A stretch of 64,000 nt of DNA from Pectobacterium parmentieri (GTDB lineage: Bacteria; Pseudomonadota; Gammaproteobacteria; Enterobacterales; Enterobacteriaceae), in NCBI RefSeq assembly GCF_001742145.1, contig NZ_CP015749.1, positions 3,224,001 through 3,288,000 of the forward strand, in the 5' to 3' direction. Below the pieces are notes generated by a model that was given only the letters and a program-made list of their open reading frames with translations, had not been told where the DNA came from and did no database searches. Position 1 is the stretch's first letter, and each line of letters starts with the position of its first letter. Below, one piece after another: positions 50,534 through 60,283 of the stretch. Position numbers and translations under genes: made by a program.

Positions 50534-50541
50534 AATGCAAT
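50534..50541 (-). promoter_or_regulatory. Candidate CytR octamer
   Basis: ATTGCATT on the minus strand differs by one base from the CytR half-site GTTGCATT. It lies between the two CRP sites, where CytR binds in E. coli deoP2. Confidence 0.5.
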
Positions 50542-50555
50542 GAATAATAATTATA

Positions 50556-50571
50556 TGTGATTTTAATCACA
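50556..50571 (-). promoter_or_regulatory. Distal CRP site of deo
   Basis: TGTGATTTTAATCACA is a perfect CRP consensus palindrome, centred 52 bp from the proximal site. Confidence 0.85.
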
Positions 50572-50849
50572 CAAACTGTCCCATTGAGAGAATTCCTCAG
50601 GTGAATATATGAAAACGCCATAACACCTGCGTGACAGGCGGATAAAGACCGCACGAAACCTCTGGTTCAGCTCACAGAGTAAGCATAGCGGCTTCTCCCT
50701 AGACACAGGGAAAATCCGTAGGAAAATTATTTCCCTGCGGAAGGTTGCAATCTGTCAACAACAGCAGCAATGTGCTACTTCACGCAGCAACATAAGCGCC
50801 CTAAACTGACCGCCAACAGTCCTGTTTCCGAGAAACCACAGACAACGCC

Positions 50850-51161
50850 ATGACCGAACACGCCGAACATTCTCGCTGGTATCTGTACATGTTACGCACG
50901 GTCAACGGGGCGCTGTACACCGGTATCACGACGGATGTTGGCCGCCGTCTGAACCAGCATCAAGCAGGAAAAGGGGCAAAAGCGCTACGAGGGAAAGGGG
51001 GGCTGACGCTGGTGTTTCACTGTCTGGTGGGCGATCGTTCAAATGCACTCAAACTGGAATATCGCATTAAACAGTTGAGCAAAAAACAAAAAGAAAGGCT
51101 GGTACAAGACCAGCCTCAGACGATTTGTATTGATACGCTATCGGTTAGAGAAAGCGGCTAA
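50850..51161 (+). CDS. yhbQ: GIY-YIG nuclease-family protein
   Basis: 103 residues, a single GIY-YIG domain: [20 protein letters not shown], the Arg in VGRRLNQH, and the Glu in [16 protein letters not shown]. The E. coli protein has been reported to cleave DNA; the cellular role is unclear. The ATG follows a weak site. Its 3' end overlaps the end of yhbS by 17 bp, tail to tail. Confidence 0.93.
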   Translation: MTEHAEHSRWYLYMLRTVNGALYTGITTDVGRRLNQHQAGKGAKALRGKGGLTLVFHCLVGDRSNALKLEYRIKQLSKKQKERLVQDQPQTICIDTLSVRESG

Positions 51162-51687
51162 ACGGCTCAGCATATTCAACCAAACCGCTTGCATCTTCAA
51201 ATCCACTTTCGCCTTCAGACGACTCTTCACCGGCAACCTGATTGTCCGCCAGTGGGTAGACCTGGAAAGTCGATTCGCTGTCCGGCCAGCGGCAATGCAA
51301 CTGGTGCTCTGTAGCCGGAACGAAACCAAAGCGAGAGTAGTACGCAGGCTCACCCAACACAACGACGGCGGTGTAGCCAAACTCATTCAGCGCATCCAGC
51401 CCTTCGTAGACCAGTTTCTCCCCCACGCCTTGTCGGCGCAGGCTGTCGTCTACCGCCAACGGCGCAAGCGCCACCCACTGCCGATCCTCACCTTCGATCA
51501 GTACTGGGCTGAATGCGGCGTAACCCACCACGCCACCTTCATCGTCGGTTGCTACGACGCCAAGCGTCAATAAGCCGTCTTCTCGCAGTTGATGCACCAG
51601 ATCGGCTTCTGCACCCGTAGGAAAAGAACGGCGCAATAAGCTGTCGATCCCTGCGGCATCAACGGGAATTTCCACCCGGACTAGCAT
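51145..51687 (-). CDS. yhbS: GNAT-family N-acetyltransferase
   Basis: 180 residues. GNAT core with the acetyl-CoA loop [11 protein letters not shown] (about 84-94), [13 protein letters not shown] near 110-122, and an acidic C-terminal tail ([14 protein letters not shown]). Substrate unknown. It follows ubiT with a 7-bp overlap, the same coupling as in E. coli. Confidence 0.92.
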   Translation of the reverse strand: MLVRVEIPVDAAGIDSLLRRSFPTGAEADLVHQLREDGLLTLGVVATDDEGGVVGYAAFSPVLIEGEDRQWVALAPLAVDDSLRRQGVGEKLVYEGLDALNEFGYTAVVVLGEPAYYSRFGFVPATEHQLHCRWPDSESTFQVYPLADNQVAGEESSEGESGFEDASGLVEYAEPFSRFL

Positions 51688-52256
51688 GATACTGGCGCGT
51701 GATCCGTTGCTTGCACCACGCCCTCCTGTAACCCGGCTTCAACAAAGTTCGCCAATTGTAGCAGACCAATACGCAGCGGCGCAGGCATAGCTTCCAGTTC
51801 AATAGCATCCATCAGGTTCTTCACATACAAACCTAACTCGGTGTCGCCCTCAATGCGCAGACGACGTTGGAAAAACAGCGAGTCTGGATCTTCTTTACGC
51901 GCCGCGATCAAAATCAGATCGTTTGCATCCGCACTGAAGCTAACATCCGGCGTCTCATCGTGACTTACCACCAGACGACCTTCACGCAGCGTCATAAACC
52001 ACTGCAACCCGACATCACGCACCTCAATTTTCAGCCAGCGGCTTTCGAGAAATGTCAGATCGCCCTCTTCCAGCGCCTGACGGAACTGCCAGCCCAACAT
52101 CTGTTCCAAAACCTGACGCTGTAGCGCAAAGGGAGTGAACTTGAGTGGCTTACCTAACAAGCTCGGCCCCTGACGCACAATCTGCGCTCGTAGTTTTTCC
52201 AACACTGGCATACTCCTCTTTAAAGCAATCTGACTGTTCAGATAATCTGCAAACAT
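51681..52256 (-). CDS. ubiT: Anaerobic ubiquinone biosynthesis accessory factor UbiT
   Basis: 191 residues (YhbT). An SCP2 lipid-binding fold that presents quinone precursors to the O2-independent hydroxylation system; essential with UbiU and UbiV for anaerobic ubiquinone in E. coli (established). Typical segments are LTFLESRWLKIEVRDVGLQW and DPDSLFFQRRLRIEGDTELG. Divergent from ubiUV. Confidence 0.93.
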   Translation of the reverse strand: MFADYLNSQIALKRSMPVLEKLRAQIVRQGPSLLGKPLKFTPFALQRQVLEQMLGWQFRQALEEGDLTFLESRWLKIEVRDVGLQWFMTLREGRLVVSHDETPDVSFSADANDLILIAARKEDPDSLFFQRRLRIEGDTELGLYVKNLMDAIELEAMPAPLRIGLLQLANFVEAGLQEGVVQATDHAPVSC

Positions 52257-52560
52257 TTTGCCACATCCACCGCAAGCGGCAGAGGTCTATGTCAATAATT
52301 TAGTCGCTTATCCAATTATGCCCAACAGATTTTGTCCTTGCGCGACGATTAGCACCATAAACTGCCTTAAATCAAAGTCCTTACCTGATGGGTTAATTAA
52401 TATTCCCAATCGTTAACAACATTCATCGACTGATAAATAATCGCTTACGACGACCCGCAAAGTGGCTGGCAAAACGCCCGTCATAAAAGCGGTATCAGTC
52501 TGAACATCATTGATCGTACCGAGCAGCTACGGCCCCGACGGGATTAATGAAGGATTGTGT
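52257..52560. other. ubiT / ubiU divergent control region
   Basis: 304 bp. A degenerate FNR-like site (CTGCC-TTAA-ATCAA, 7 of 10 positions) lies at 52362-52375. Anaerobic FNR control is known for ubiUV in E. coli; this particular site is only a candidate. Nothing else was recognised. Confidence 0.4.
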
Positions 52561-53556
52561 ATGGAACTGCTTTGCCCCGCTGGTAACCTGCCAGCACTGA
52601 AAGCTGCCATCGATAATGGCGCGGATGCGGTCTATATCGGCCTGAAAGATGACACCAATGCACGTCATTTTGCCGGGCTGAATTTTACCGATAAAAAACT
52701 ACAGGAAGCGCGCGAGTACGTGCACCGCCATCGGCGTAAGCTGCATATCGCTATCAATACGTTTGCTCATCCAGATGGCTATCAACGCTGGCAGCGTGCC
52801 GTGGATATGGCCGCGCAGATCGGTGCCGATGTGTTGATCCTCGCCGATCTCGCCATGTTGGAATATGCTGCCGAACGCTATCCCAACATCGAACGCCACG
52901 TATCAGTGCAGGCTTCCGCGACAAACACCGAAGCGATTCGTTTCTACCATCGCCATTTCGATGTCTCACGCATCGTGCTACCGCGCGTGCTGTCCATTCA
53001 TCAGGTGAAGCAAATCGCCCGCACCAGCCCAGTGCCGCTCGAAGTTTTTGCCTTCGGTAGCCTGTGCATCATGGCGGAAGGTCGCTGCTATCTCTCTTCC
53101 TATCTGACGGGTGAATCACCCAATACCGTGGGTGCCTGCTCGCCCGCGCAGTTTGTACGCTGGCAGCAGACGGAAAACGGCATGGAATCGCGTCTGAACA
53201 ATATCCTGATCGACCGCTATCAGGACGATGAAAACGCTGGTTATCCTACATTATGTAAAGGCCGCTATTTGGTCGATGGGCAGCGCTACCATGCGCTGGA
53301 AGAACCCACCAGCCTGAACACACTGGAGCTTCTGCCTGAACTGATGGCGGCCAATATTGCTTCCGTGAAGATAGAGGGCCGCCAACGCAGCCCAGCCTAC
53401 GTCAGCCAAATAACACAAGTATGGCGACAGGCTATCGATCGCTGCCGTGCCAATCCTGAGACATTTGTACCCACGCAAGCCTGGATGGATGCGTTAGGTG
53501 CAGTGGCAGAAGGCACGCAGACCACGCTCGGCGCGTATCACCGTAAATGGCAGTAG
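52561..53556 (+). CDS. ubiU: O2-independent ubiquinone hydroxylase component UbiU
   Basis: 331 residues from ATG 52561 (MELLCPAGNLPALK), the U32-peptidase-like fold. Conserved cysteines for the [4Fe-4S] cluster appear in CIMAEGRCYLSS, then GACSP, then YPTLCKGRYLV. It works with UbiV in anaerobic ring hydroxylation using prephenate as oxygen donor (established for E. coli). A 17-codon upstream extension has no homology and is discarded. It precedes ubiV by 11 bp. Confidence 0.95.
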   Translation: MELLCPAGNLPALKAAIDNGADAVYIGLKDDTNARHFAGLNFTDKKLQEAREYVHRHRRKLHIAINTFAHPDGYQRWQRAVDMAAQIGADVLILADLAMLEYAAERYPNIERHVSVQASATNTEAIRFYHRHFDVSRIVLPRVLSIHQVKQIARTSPVPLEVFAFGSLCIMAEGRCYLSSYLTGESPNTVGACSPAQFVRWQQTENGMESRLNNILIDRYQDDENAGYPTLCKGRYLVDGQRYHALEEPTSLNTLELLPELMAANIASVKIEGRQRSPAYVSQITQVWRQAIDRCRANPETFVPTQAWMDALGAVAEGTQTTLGAYHRKWQ

Positions 53557-53567
53557 CAGGAGGACAC

Positions 53568-54446
53568 ATGAAATACGCATTAGGGAATATCCTCTACTAT
53601 TGGCCGAAAGAGGATGTTGAGGCGTTTTATCAAGCCACGGTAAACAGCAGCGCCGACATCGTTTATCTCGGTGAAACAGTATGCAGCAAACGCCGTTTGA
53701 TGAAGGTGGCCGACTGGTTCAACGTTGCCCGCGAGGTCGCCAACAGCGGTAAACAGGTGGTCATCTCGACGCTGGCGCTATTACAAGCTCCGTCTGAACT
53801 AACGGAACTTCGGCGCTATGTGGAAAATGGCGAATTTTTACTGGAAGCAAACGATCTGGGTGCAGTCAACATCGCCGCCGAACGTGGATTGCCTTTTGTC
53901 GCTGGACACGCGCTCAATTGCTATAACGCGTACACCCTACGGGTGCTGTATAAACAAGGCATGGTGCGCTGGTGCATGCCGGTCGAACTATCCCGTGATT
54001 GGCTACAGAACCTGCTGAACCAATGTGAAGAGCTTGGCTTTCGCCATCAGTTTGAAGTGGAAGTGCTCAGCTACGGCCATCTGCCGTTAGCCTATTCCGC
54101 ACGCTGCTTCACCGCCCGTTCAGAAGATCGGCCGAAAGACGAATGTGAAACCTGCTGCCTTAGCTACCCGCAAGGCAGAAAAATGCTGTCGCAGGAAAAT
54201 CAGCAAGTCTTTGTCCTCAACGGCATCCAGACGCAAAGCGGCTATTGCTACAACCTCGGCAACGAACTGACATCAATGCAGGATCTGGTCGATGTTGTCC
54301 GACTTTCTCCAAACGACATCACCACGCCAGCCATGCTGGATAAATTTCGTGCCAACGAACAAGGCAATGCACCATTAACACTGGAAAATCAGGCTGATTG
54401 CAACGGCTATTGGCGTCGCGTCGCTGGCCTTGAGCTCGTTCAATAA
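53568..54446 (+). CDS. ubiV: O2-independent ubiquinone hydroxylase component UbiV
   Basis: 292 residues from ATG 53568 behind an ideal AGGAGG. Also U32-like. The cluster cysteines are in GETVCSKRRL and in the ECETCCLSYPQGR segment, with the nearby RCFTARSEDRPKDE. Forms a heterodimer with UbiU. Confidence 0.95.
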   Translation: MKYALGNILYYWPKEDVEAFYQATVNSSADIVYLGETVCSKRRLMKVADWFNVAREVANSGKQVVISTLALLQAPSELTELRRYVENGEFLLEANDLGAVNIAAERGLPFVAGHALNCYNAYTLRVLYKQGMVRWCMPVELSRDWLQNLLNQCEELGFRHQFEVEVLSYGHLPLAYSARCFTARSEDRPKDECETCCLSYPQGRKMLSQENQQVFVLNGIQTQSGYCYNLGNELTSMQDLVDVVRLSPNDITTPAMLDKFRANEQGNAPLTLENQADCNGYWRRVAGLELVQ

Positions 54447-54484
54447 CGCATTCCTGTCAGGGCGGGCAACCGCCCTTTTCCTCC

Positions 54485-54609
<125 letters not shown>

Positions 54610-54701
54610 AACGCACCTTTTGAATTACGCAGTGCTGCGACATTCCCTCATACTGCTCTGACTTTCATCATTGACTGACAGCGTTAGCATCTACCGACAA
54701 G

Positions 54702-55742
54702 GTGGAGTCAGTGAACAACAAAGTGAGCCATATTATGTCCACACCTTCTCAATCCGCCGTGTTTTCCGTCCTCGATCTTGCACCGATTCCGCAAGGCGCG
54801 ACAGCGCGTGACGCCTTCCACCGTTCGCTGGATCTGGCGCAACATACAGAAAAATGGGGCTATCACCGCTATTGGCTGGCGGAACACCACAGCATGACCG
54901 GTATCGCCAGTGCGGCAACGTCGGTGCTGCTCGGCTACCTTGCCTCGGGAACGCAGCGTATCCGCCTCGGCTCCGGCGGTGTGATGCTGCCGAACCACTC
55001 GCCGCTCGTCATCGCCGAGCAGTTCGGTACATTGGAATCGCTGTATCCCGGCCGTATCGATTTGGGATTAGGTCGCGCGCCCGGCACCGATCAACGCACC
55101 ATGATGGCGCTTCGCCGTCACCTTAATGCCGATATCGACGATTTCCCACGCGATGTGCAGGAACTACAGCGCTATTTCGCCAATGCGCAGCCGGGTCAGG
55201 CGGTGCAGGCCGTCCCCGGACAAGGTCTACACGTTCCGATTTGGCTATTGGGATCGAGCTTGTACAGCGCGCAACTAGCGGCAAGACTAGGCTTACCTTT
55301 CGCCTTCGCAGCCCATTTCGCCCCCGATATGCTGCTGGAGGCATTCCGCCTGTACCGAGAGAACTTCATTCCTTCAGCCACCCATGCTAAGCCTTATGCA
55401 ATGGTTTGCATCAATGTGGTTGCAGCAGATAGTGACCGTGATGCACGCTTCCTCTTCACCTCGATGCAGCAACAGTTCATCAACCTGCGCCGTGGCACTC
55501 CGGGCCCGTTACCCGCGCCGGTAGAAAACATCGATACGGTTGGGTCTCCTGTCGAACAGTTTGGCGCGGAGCAAGCCCTGCGATTGTCAATTGTCGGCGA
55601 TCGCACAAAGATACGTCATGGACTGCAGAGTCTTTTGCGTGAAACGCAGGCGGATGAAGTGATGATCAATGGTCAAATTTTTGACCGTCAGGCACGACTG
55701 CGATCTTTTGAAATCGCGATGGATGTACGGCAGACGCTGTAA
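54702..55742 (+). CDS. yhbW: Luciferase-like monooxygenase YhbW
   Basis: 346 residues; ATG at 54702 or the internal ATG at 54735 ([18 protein letters not shown]), which matches the E. coli start better. Flavin-dependent group with [33 protein letters not shown] and [14 protein letters not shown]. Reaction unknown. In E. coli it also follows the yhbUV genes. There is no flavin reductase nearby. Confidence 0.92.
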   Translation: MESVNNKVSHIMSTPSQSAVFSVLDLAPIPQGATARDAFHRSLDLAQHTEKWGYHRYWLAEHHSMTGIASAATSVLLGYLASGTQRIRLGSGGVMLPNHSPLVIAEQFGTLESLYPGRIDLGLGRAPGTDQRTMMALRRHLNADIDDFPRDVQELQRYFANAQPGQAVQAVPGQGLHVPIWLLGSSLYSAQLAARLGLPFAFAAHFAPDMLLEAFRLYRENFIPSATHAKPYAMVCINVVAADSDRDARFLFTSMQQQFINLRRGTPGPLPAPVENIDTVGSPVEQFGAEQALRLSIVGDRTKIRHGLQSLLRETQADEVMINGQIFDRQARLRSFEIAMDVRQTL

Positions 55743-55759
55743 TGAAACGCTGTAAAAAC

Positions 55760-55787
55760 AAAACGTCCGGCTTTCACCGGACGTTTT
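55760..55787. terminator. Bidirectional terminator between yhbW and eptC
   Basis: AAAACGTCCGG-CTTTCA-CCGGACGTTTT is a perfect 11-bp stem with U-rich ends on both strands. Confidence 0.9.
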
Positions 55788-55813
55788 GCTTAGAAATATT
55801 AGCTAATTATGGA

Positions 55814-57532
55814 TTATTTCCCATCGACGGTCGCAGGTAGGCTATCAAATGTTCTCAAGCCTTTCTTATCATAAGGGTTCCCAATCCAACGTTCCGCCTC
55901 TTTGAAATCTGGGTTTACTACACTTTTTTCAGGCTCAAAAATATTGTAGCTTAACCCAGACAAGTCGGACCAAGTATGGATAAGATGCGCATTGCTGTAC
56001 TTACGATCAACATACTTAGAGTAGTCGGTAGTATGGCTTTTACGCCATTCCGGTGACATCCAAACCATAAATGGAATAGTGTACATTGCACGTGTCGGAG
56101 CCGCTTCGTTACGCCCTAACACATTATGAGGCGGTGTTTCATAAACGTCTTCACCATGATCGGAGAAATAGACAAGAAAACCATTAGGCTTACTTTTTTC
56201 AAATGTTTTAATCAGTGTATCGACAATGTAATCGTTATATAACTCTGCATTATCATAATGATTATACACTTCGACTTCACCGTCGGTCAGACCTGTAGGC
56301 GTACCATCACGGCCATTGAATTTGTCAAAATCATCTGGGTAACGGTATTTGTAGTTCATATGTGTTCCCAATAAATGAACGACAATAAATTTCTTCGAAG
56401 CAGGATCCGCAAGCACTTCTTGAAAAGGAGATAATACGACATCGTCATATTGTCTTACACTTTGTGTGCGTTGGTTATTCAAATAAAACTGTTTGTCCGT
56501 TTGCTGCGAAAACACCGTTAACATGGTATTACGCTTAGTCATCGTCTGCTGATTGGTGATCCAAAACGTTTTATATCCCGCTTGCTTCATCATATTCATC
56601 ATTGAAGGTTTACTGAGATATAAATCCGGATTTTGTTCGTCCGCGAAGGTCAAGGACTGTTGCAGGATTTCGATAGTATAAGGCCGGGATGTCACGACAT
56701 CATTGAACACAATGAGATTCGGATCAGTCTTATGCAATGCATCCAAGCGAGGCGTTGTCGGGCGAGAATAGCCATAAAGGCTCATACGACTACTTGTTGT
56801 TGACTCACCAATAACCAGTACTAAGGTGCGTGGTGTATCACCATTTACGTCTTTTAGATTCTCCAACGGAGGGAGAGCAGCATTCTGCTGTAGCATCTCA
56901 GTCATGCTTTCTAACTGCTGTTGGTACTCAATATAGCTGGATAGAAATTGCCAAGGGGCGGTAGTCGCCATGCGACCTGCAATGTAGCCCGCAGTATCCT
57001 CGATAGATATCTTCTGAGTAAATAATTTCTTATATACAGGTACGGCAAACAATACTGAAAAAATCAGCAACGATGTCACGATTTTGGCTACGGTAGTGAC
57101 ATAAACAGGACGTAATTTTTTCCACAGTAGAAAAACAATTGCCGTATAAGCAACTAACACAGCAATCATCTTCAAATTGAAATACTGACTCAGGAACTCT
57201 GTGGCTTCTGTTGTGTTAGATTCAAAAATAACAAACAGGACACTCTGCGAAAATTCCTGTTTATAGATTGAGTAATAACAGATAGCGATCGCGGAAGGCA
57301 CCCATAGCACGATACCTAAAACAGCAGCAATCCTGCGCGTATACTGAGGAAAGAAAAGCAAAGGAACCAACCAAAGTAGACTATATATTAGGGAGTCTCG
57401 TAACCCCGTAGTCCCACTGTGTCCACTTAATACAATCCATAATTGCAGTGCGCAAGAAAAAGACCATAAAAAGAGCAATAAGAAAATGAGCGCGCCCCAA
57501 CTAAAATTTTTATTTTTTGAAAATTCAACCAC
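55814..57532 (-). CDS. eptC: Phosphoethanolamine transferase EptC/CptA
   Basis: 572 residues. Five N-terminal membrane helices (about 10-175), then a periplasmic sulfatase-fold domain. The nucleophile Thr is in LVIGESTTSSRMSLYGYSRP. Zinc ligands are in VYFSDHGEDVYE and HVLG near the end. It closely follows E. coli CptA, which adds phosphoethanolamine to lipopolysaccharide core heptose. Such changes affect envelope charge and peptide resistance. GC content is visibly lower than in its neighbours. Its upstream region holds an IS-like insertion. Confidence 0.92.
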   Translation of the reverse strand: MVEFSKNKNFSWGALIFLLLFLWSFSCALQLWIVLSGHSGTTGLRDSLIYSLLWLVPLLFFPQYTRRIAAVLGIVLWVPSAIAICYYSIYKQEFSQSVLFVIFESNTTEATEFLSQYFNLKMIAVLVAYTAIVFLLWKKLRPVYVTTVAKIVTSLLIFSVLFAVPVYKKLFTQKISIEDTAGYIAGRMATTAPWQFLSSYIEYQQQLESMTEMLQQNAALPPLENLKDVNGDTPRTLVLVIGESTTSSRMSLYGYSRPTTPRLDALHKTDPNLIVFNDVVTSRPYTIEILQQSLTFADEQNPDLYLSKPSMMNMMKQAGYKTFWITNQQTMTKRNTMLTVFSQQTDKQFYLNNQRTQSVRQYDDVVLSPFQEVLADPASKKFIVVHLLGTHMNYKYRYPDDFDKFNGRDGTPTGLTDGEVEVYNHYDNAELYNDYIVDTLIKTFEKSKPNGFLVYFSDHGEDVYETPPHNVLGRNEAAPTRAMYTIPFMVWMSPEWRKSHTTDYSKYVDRKYSNAHLIHTWSDLSGLSYNIFEPEKSVVNPDFKEAERWIGNPYDKKGLRTFDSLPATVDGK

Positions 57533-57726
57533 TTAAATAACCCCTTAAATAAAAACATATTGATTAGATGTTTCAAATAATTCAGCAACGAGGTTGCCAT
57601 ATAAGAATTATCATTGCCCAGGCTGGGTAAAACCTACGCCACTCCTTCATTAAATTTAATCAATAATACACTGACATCATTAATAATAACTTAAGAACAA
57701 AAAAGATATTTTACAGCAAAAAAACG

Positions 57727-57740
57727 ACCCACTAGTGGGT
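57727..57740. repeat. 14-bp palindromic target duplication, left copy
   Basis: ACCCACTAGTGGGT, preceded by AAAAAACG. It is identical to the right copy at 58122-58135. Taken together with the outer flanks it would reconstitute a single long palindromic terminator. Confidence 0.75.
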
Positions 57741-57762
57741 AATACTTGTCAGTTAAGCTTTT

Positions 57763-57804
57763 GAAGGTAGCCGTAACGCCTAGCGTTACGGCTACCTTTT
57801 TTTA
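57763..57804 (+). terminator. Internal hairpin near the left end of the element
   Basis: AAGGTAGCCGTAACG and CGTTACGGCTACCTT form a 15-bp perfect stem around a tight CCTAG loop, followed by TTTTT. Very strong intrinsic terminator for plus-strand transcription. Confidence 0.88.
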
Positions 57805-58038
57805 TTGCTCTCGGATATCGAGATGAGAAACGAGCTGGCTCTTGGAAAGCGAGAGGAACAATGTCATCCCGGTGACAGCTCAAACCATCATCTCCATTAG
57901 CAGGCGACGTTTATGAATAGTAACGACGCCGTGTCCATAAGGCATTCATCAATCAGTTCAAGCGACAGAAGGTCGGAAAAGCAGAAAATTCTTTCGAAGT
58001 GAATTTATGGACAGTATCAAGGACCTGGCTAAGTAGCA

Positions 58039-58076
58039 TAAAAAAATCCGTAATCCCTGTGAGATTACGGATTTTT
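58039..58076. terminator. Internal hairpin near the right end of the element
   Basis: AAAAAATCCGTAATC and GATTACGGATTTTT pair around CCTGTGA. A/T-rich flanks make it bidirectional, so it could terminate deaD transcripts on the minus strand. Confidence 0.88.
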
Positions 58077-58121
58077 GCACAATAGCCGGATCGTCCAAGC
58101 GATCGTTAACTGATCGGCATT

Positions 58122-58135
58122 ACCCACTAGTGGGT
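58122..58135. repeat. 14-bp palindromic target duplication, right copy
   Basis: ACCCACTAGTGGGT, followed by CGTTTTT. It lies 75 bp beyond the deaD stop, where a terminator is expected. Confidence 0.75.
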
Positions 58136-58210
58136 CGTTTTTATAACAGAAAAGGTCAAGCTACTAAATATCTCGACAACGATATTTTATTTCCTGTTGT
58201 AACAATATGC

Positions 58211-60109
58211 TTACGCGTCAGCGGGACGACGGCGTGGAGCACGTGGGGCTGCATCACGATTGAAAGAACGTTCGCGACGCTCACCGCCATTACCGTTACT
58301 TTCACGGCGTTCACCACCGCCGAAAGAGCGACGTGGCGCTGCGCCATCACGACGTTCGCCACCCGCACCAGCAGGACGGTTACCGCCACGACGTTCAGGC
58401 TGTGCTACTGCATCACCCAGCAATTGCATATTCATTGGTTTGTTCAGAATACGCGTGCGGGTAAAGTGTGATAACAGGTCGCCCGGCATACCTTTTGGCA
58501 GCTCGATCGTGGAGTGGGAACCGAACAGCTTGATGTTACCGATGTAGCGGCTGCTGATATCCCCTTCGTTGGCGATAGCACCAACAATGTGGCGAACTTC
58601 AACACCGTCATCACGACCCACTTCGATACGATACAGTTCCATCTCACCCGACTCACGACGTTCACGACGCTGTGGACGGTCACCGTCACGGCTTTCGCGA
58701 GAATCACGCGGATCGCGGCGACGATCGCCACGTGAATCACTACGAGACTCATCACGATCGCGGAATTCGCGGCGAGGACGGAATGCTGGATCTGGCGGCA
58801 GAATCAGAGGACGTTCTCCCTGTGCCATTTTCAACAGCGCGGCAGCCAGCGTTTCGATATCCAGCTCTTCCTGCGGTTGCAGTTTCGTCAACAGCGCGCG
58901 GTACATGTCCAGATCGCTGCTTTCCAGTTGCTGCTGTACTTTAGCGGCAAACTTAGCCAAGCGACGTTGTCCCAGTAATTCCGCATTTGGCAATTCCACT
59001 TCAGGAATTGTCAGCTTCATTGTACGTTCAACGTTGCGCAACAGGCGACGCTCGCGGTTTTCTACAAACAGCAGTGCACGACCTGCACGACCTGCACGAC
59101 CAGTACGACCAATACGGTGGACGTAAGACTCGGCATCCATCGGAATATCGTAGTTCACTACCAGACTGATACGCTCAACGTCCAGACCACGTGCTGCAAC
59201 ATCGGTCGCAATCAGGATATCCAGACGACCATCTTTCAGACGCTCCAGCGTTTGCTCACGCAGCGCCTGGTTCATGTCACCATTCAGCGCGGCACTGTTG
59301 TAACCGCTGCGTTCCAGCGCTTCTGCCACTTCCAGCGTTGCGTTCTTGGTACGAACGAAAATAATCGCCGCATCAAAATCTTCTGCTTCCAGGAAACGTA
59401 CCAATGCTTCATTTTTACGCATACCCTGCACCGTCCAGTAGCTCTGGCTGATGTCTGGACGCGTAGTCACGCTTGATTGGATGCGAACTTCCTGCGGATC
59501 TTTCATGAAACGGCGCGTAATACGGCGAATCGCTTCCGGCATAGTTGCAGAGAACAGCGCAGTCTGATGCGTAGCAGGGATCTGAGCCATGATGTTTTCA
59601 ACATCTTCGATGAAGCCCATACGCAGCATTTCATCTGCTTCGTCCAGTACCAAACCACTCAGGTTGGACAGATCCAGCGTACCGCGTTTCAGGTGGTCCA
59701 GCAGACGGCCAGGAGTACCAACAACGATCTGTGCCCCACCACGCAAAGCGCGCAGTTGAACGTCATAACGCTGGCCGCCGTACAGGGCAACAACATTAAC
59801 GCCGTGCATATGTTTGGCAAAATCATTACAGGCTTCAGCAACCTGAACAGCCAGTTCACGGGTTGGAGCCAACACCAGCATCTGCGGTGCTTTTAACTCA
59901 GGCTTTAAATTATTGAGTAATGGCAGAGCAAAAGCCGCAGTTTTACCGCTGCCGGTCTGTGCCATACCCAGCACATCGCGACCGTTCAGCAGGTGAGGAA
60001 TACATTCAGCCTGAATCGGCGATGGTTTTTCATAACCCAGATCGGTCAGGGCATTAATAATAGGAGCAGACAGCCCTAAATCGGAAAAAGAAGTAGATAA
60101 ATCAGTCAT
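58211..60109 (-). CDS. deaD: Cold-shock ATP-dependent RNA helicase DeaD (CsdA)
   Basis: 632 residues from ATG 60109 ([13 protein letters not shown]); a GTG/ATG extension to 60124 adds five. DEAD-box core with [11 protein letters not shown] (Walker A), [29 protein letters not shown], and [13 protein letters not shown]. The C-terminal RNA-binding domain reads [20 protein letters not shown], followed by basic Arg/Gly-rich repeats. It helps 50S assembly and mRNA decay at low temperature. The order rpsO-pnp-nlpI-deaD is as in E. coli. Confidence 0.97.
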   Translation of the reverse strand: MTDLSTSFSDLGLSAPIINALTDLGYEKPSPIQAECIPHLLNGRDVLGMAQTGSGKTAAFALPLLNNLKPELKAPQMLVLAPTRELAVQVAEACNDFAKHMHGVNVVALYGGQRYDVQLRALRGGAQIVVGTPGRLLDHLKRGTLDLSNLSGLVLDEADEMLRMGFIEDVENIMAQIPATHQTALFSATMPEAIRRITRRFMKDPQEVRIQSSVTTRPDISQSYWTVQGMRKNEALVRFLEAEDFDAAIIFVRTKNATLEVAEALERSGYNSAALNGDMNQALREQTLERLKDGRLDILIATDVAARGLDVERISLVVNYDIPMDAESYVHRIGRTGRAGRAGRALLFVENRERRLLRNVERTMKLTIPEVELPNAELLGQRRLAKFAAKVQQQLESSDLDMYRALLTKLQPQEELDIETLAAALLKMAQGERPLILPPDPAFRPRREFRDRDESRSDSRGDRRRDPRDSRESRDGDRPQRRERRESGEMELYRIEVGRDDGVEVRHIVGAIANEGDISSRYIGNIKLFGSHSTIELPKGMPGDLLSHFTRTRILNKPMNMQLLGDAVAQPERRGGNRPAGAGGERRDGAAPRRSFGGGERRESNGNGGERRERSFNRDAAPRAPRRRPADA

Positions 60110-60220
60110 GTACACGTGCCTCATTAAATATGGCGGCCAGTCTACATAACTCGTCGTGAAAATTTTCAGTCATTTTCATTGAAAAGTGTGAACCGGCTCA
60201 AATTGGATTAAAAAGCGAAC

Positions 60221-60246
60221 AAAAAAGCCCTCACCCGTGAAGGTGA
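60221..60246 (-). terminator. nlpI terminator
   Basis: On the minus strand TCACC-TTCACG-GGTGA is followed by GGGC and TTTTTT. The stem is short but the T tract is good. Located in the nlpI-deaD gap. Confidence 0.6.
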
Positions 60247-60283
60247 TAACCGAGGTTTTTCAGGCTGATTACGTGTTCGTCAG

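Larger units (their letters stand above)
50130..50849. other. deoA / yhbQ divergent intergenic region
   Basis: 720 bp without a credible gene. It contains the deo CRP and CytR sites (50504-50571) and a ~340-base presumed deoA leader (50130-50470). The right part, towards yhbQ, shows nothing recognisable. A 68-codon frame in the leader (50201-50407, minus) has no family resemblance and no DeoC similarity. Confidence 0.5.
57741..58121. mobile_element. ~381-bp IS4-like miniature or deleted element
   Basis: Terminal inverted repeats are imperfect: AATACTTGTCAGTTAA on the left, AATGCCGATCAGTTAA on the complement of the right (12 of 16). The right end resembles the ends of E. coli IS4 as I remember them. 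Exact 14-bp repeats flank it. No complete transposase fits; a short plus-strand frame ends FMDSIKDLAK-stop near 58034. Two terminator hairpins lie inside. I read it as a non-autonomous or deleted IS4-family element. Confidence 0.65.
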
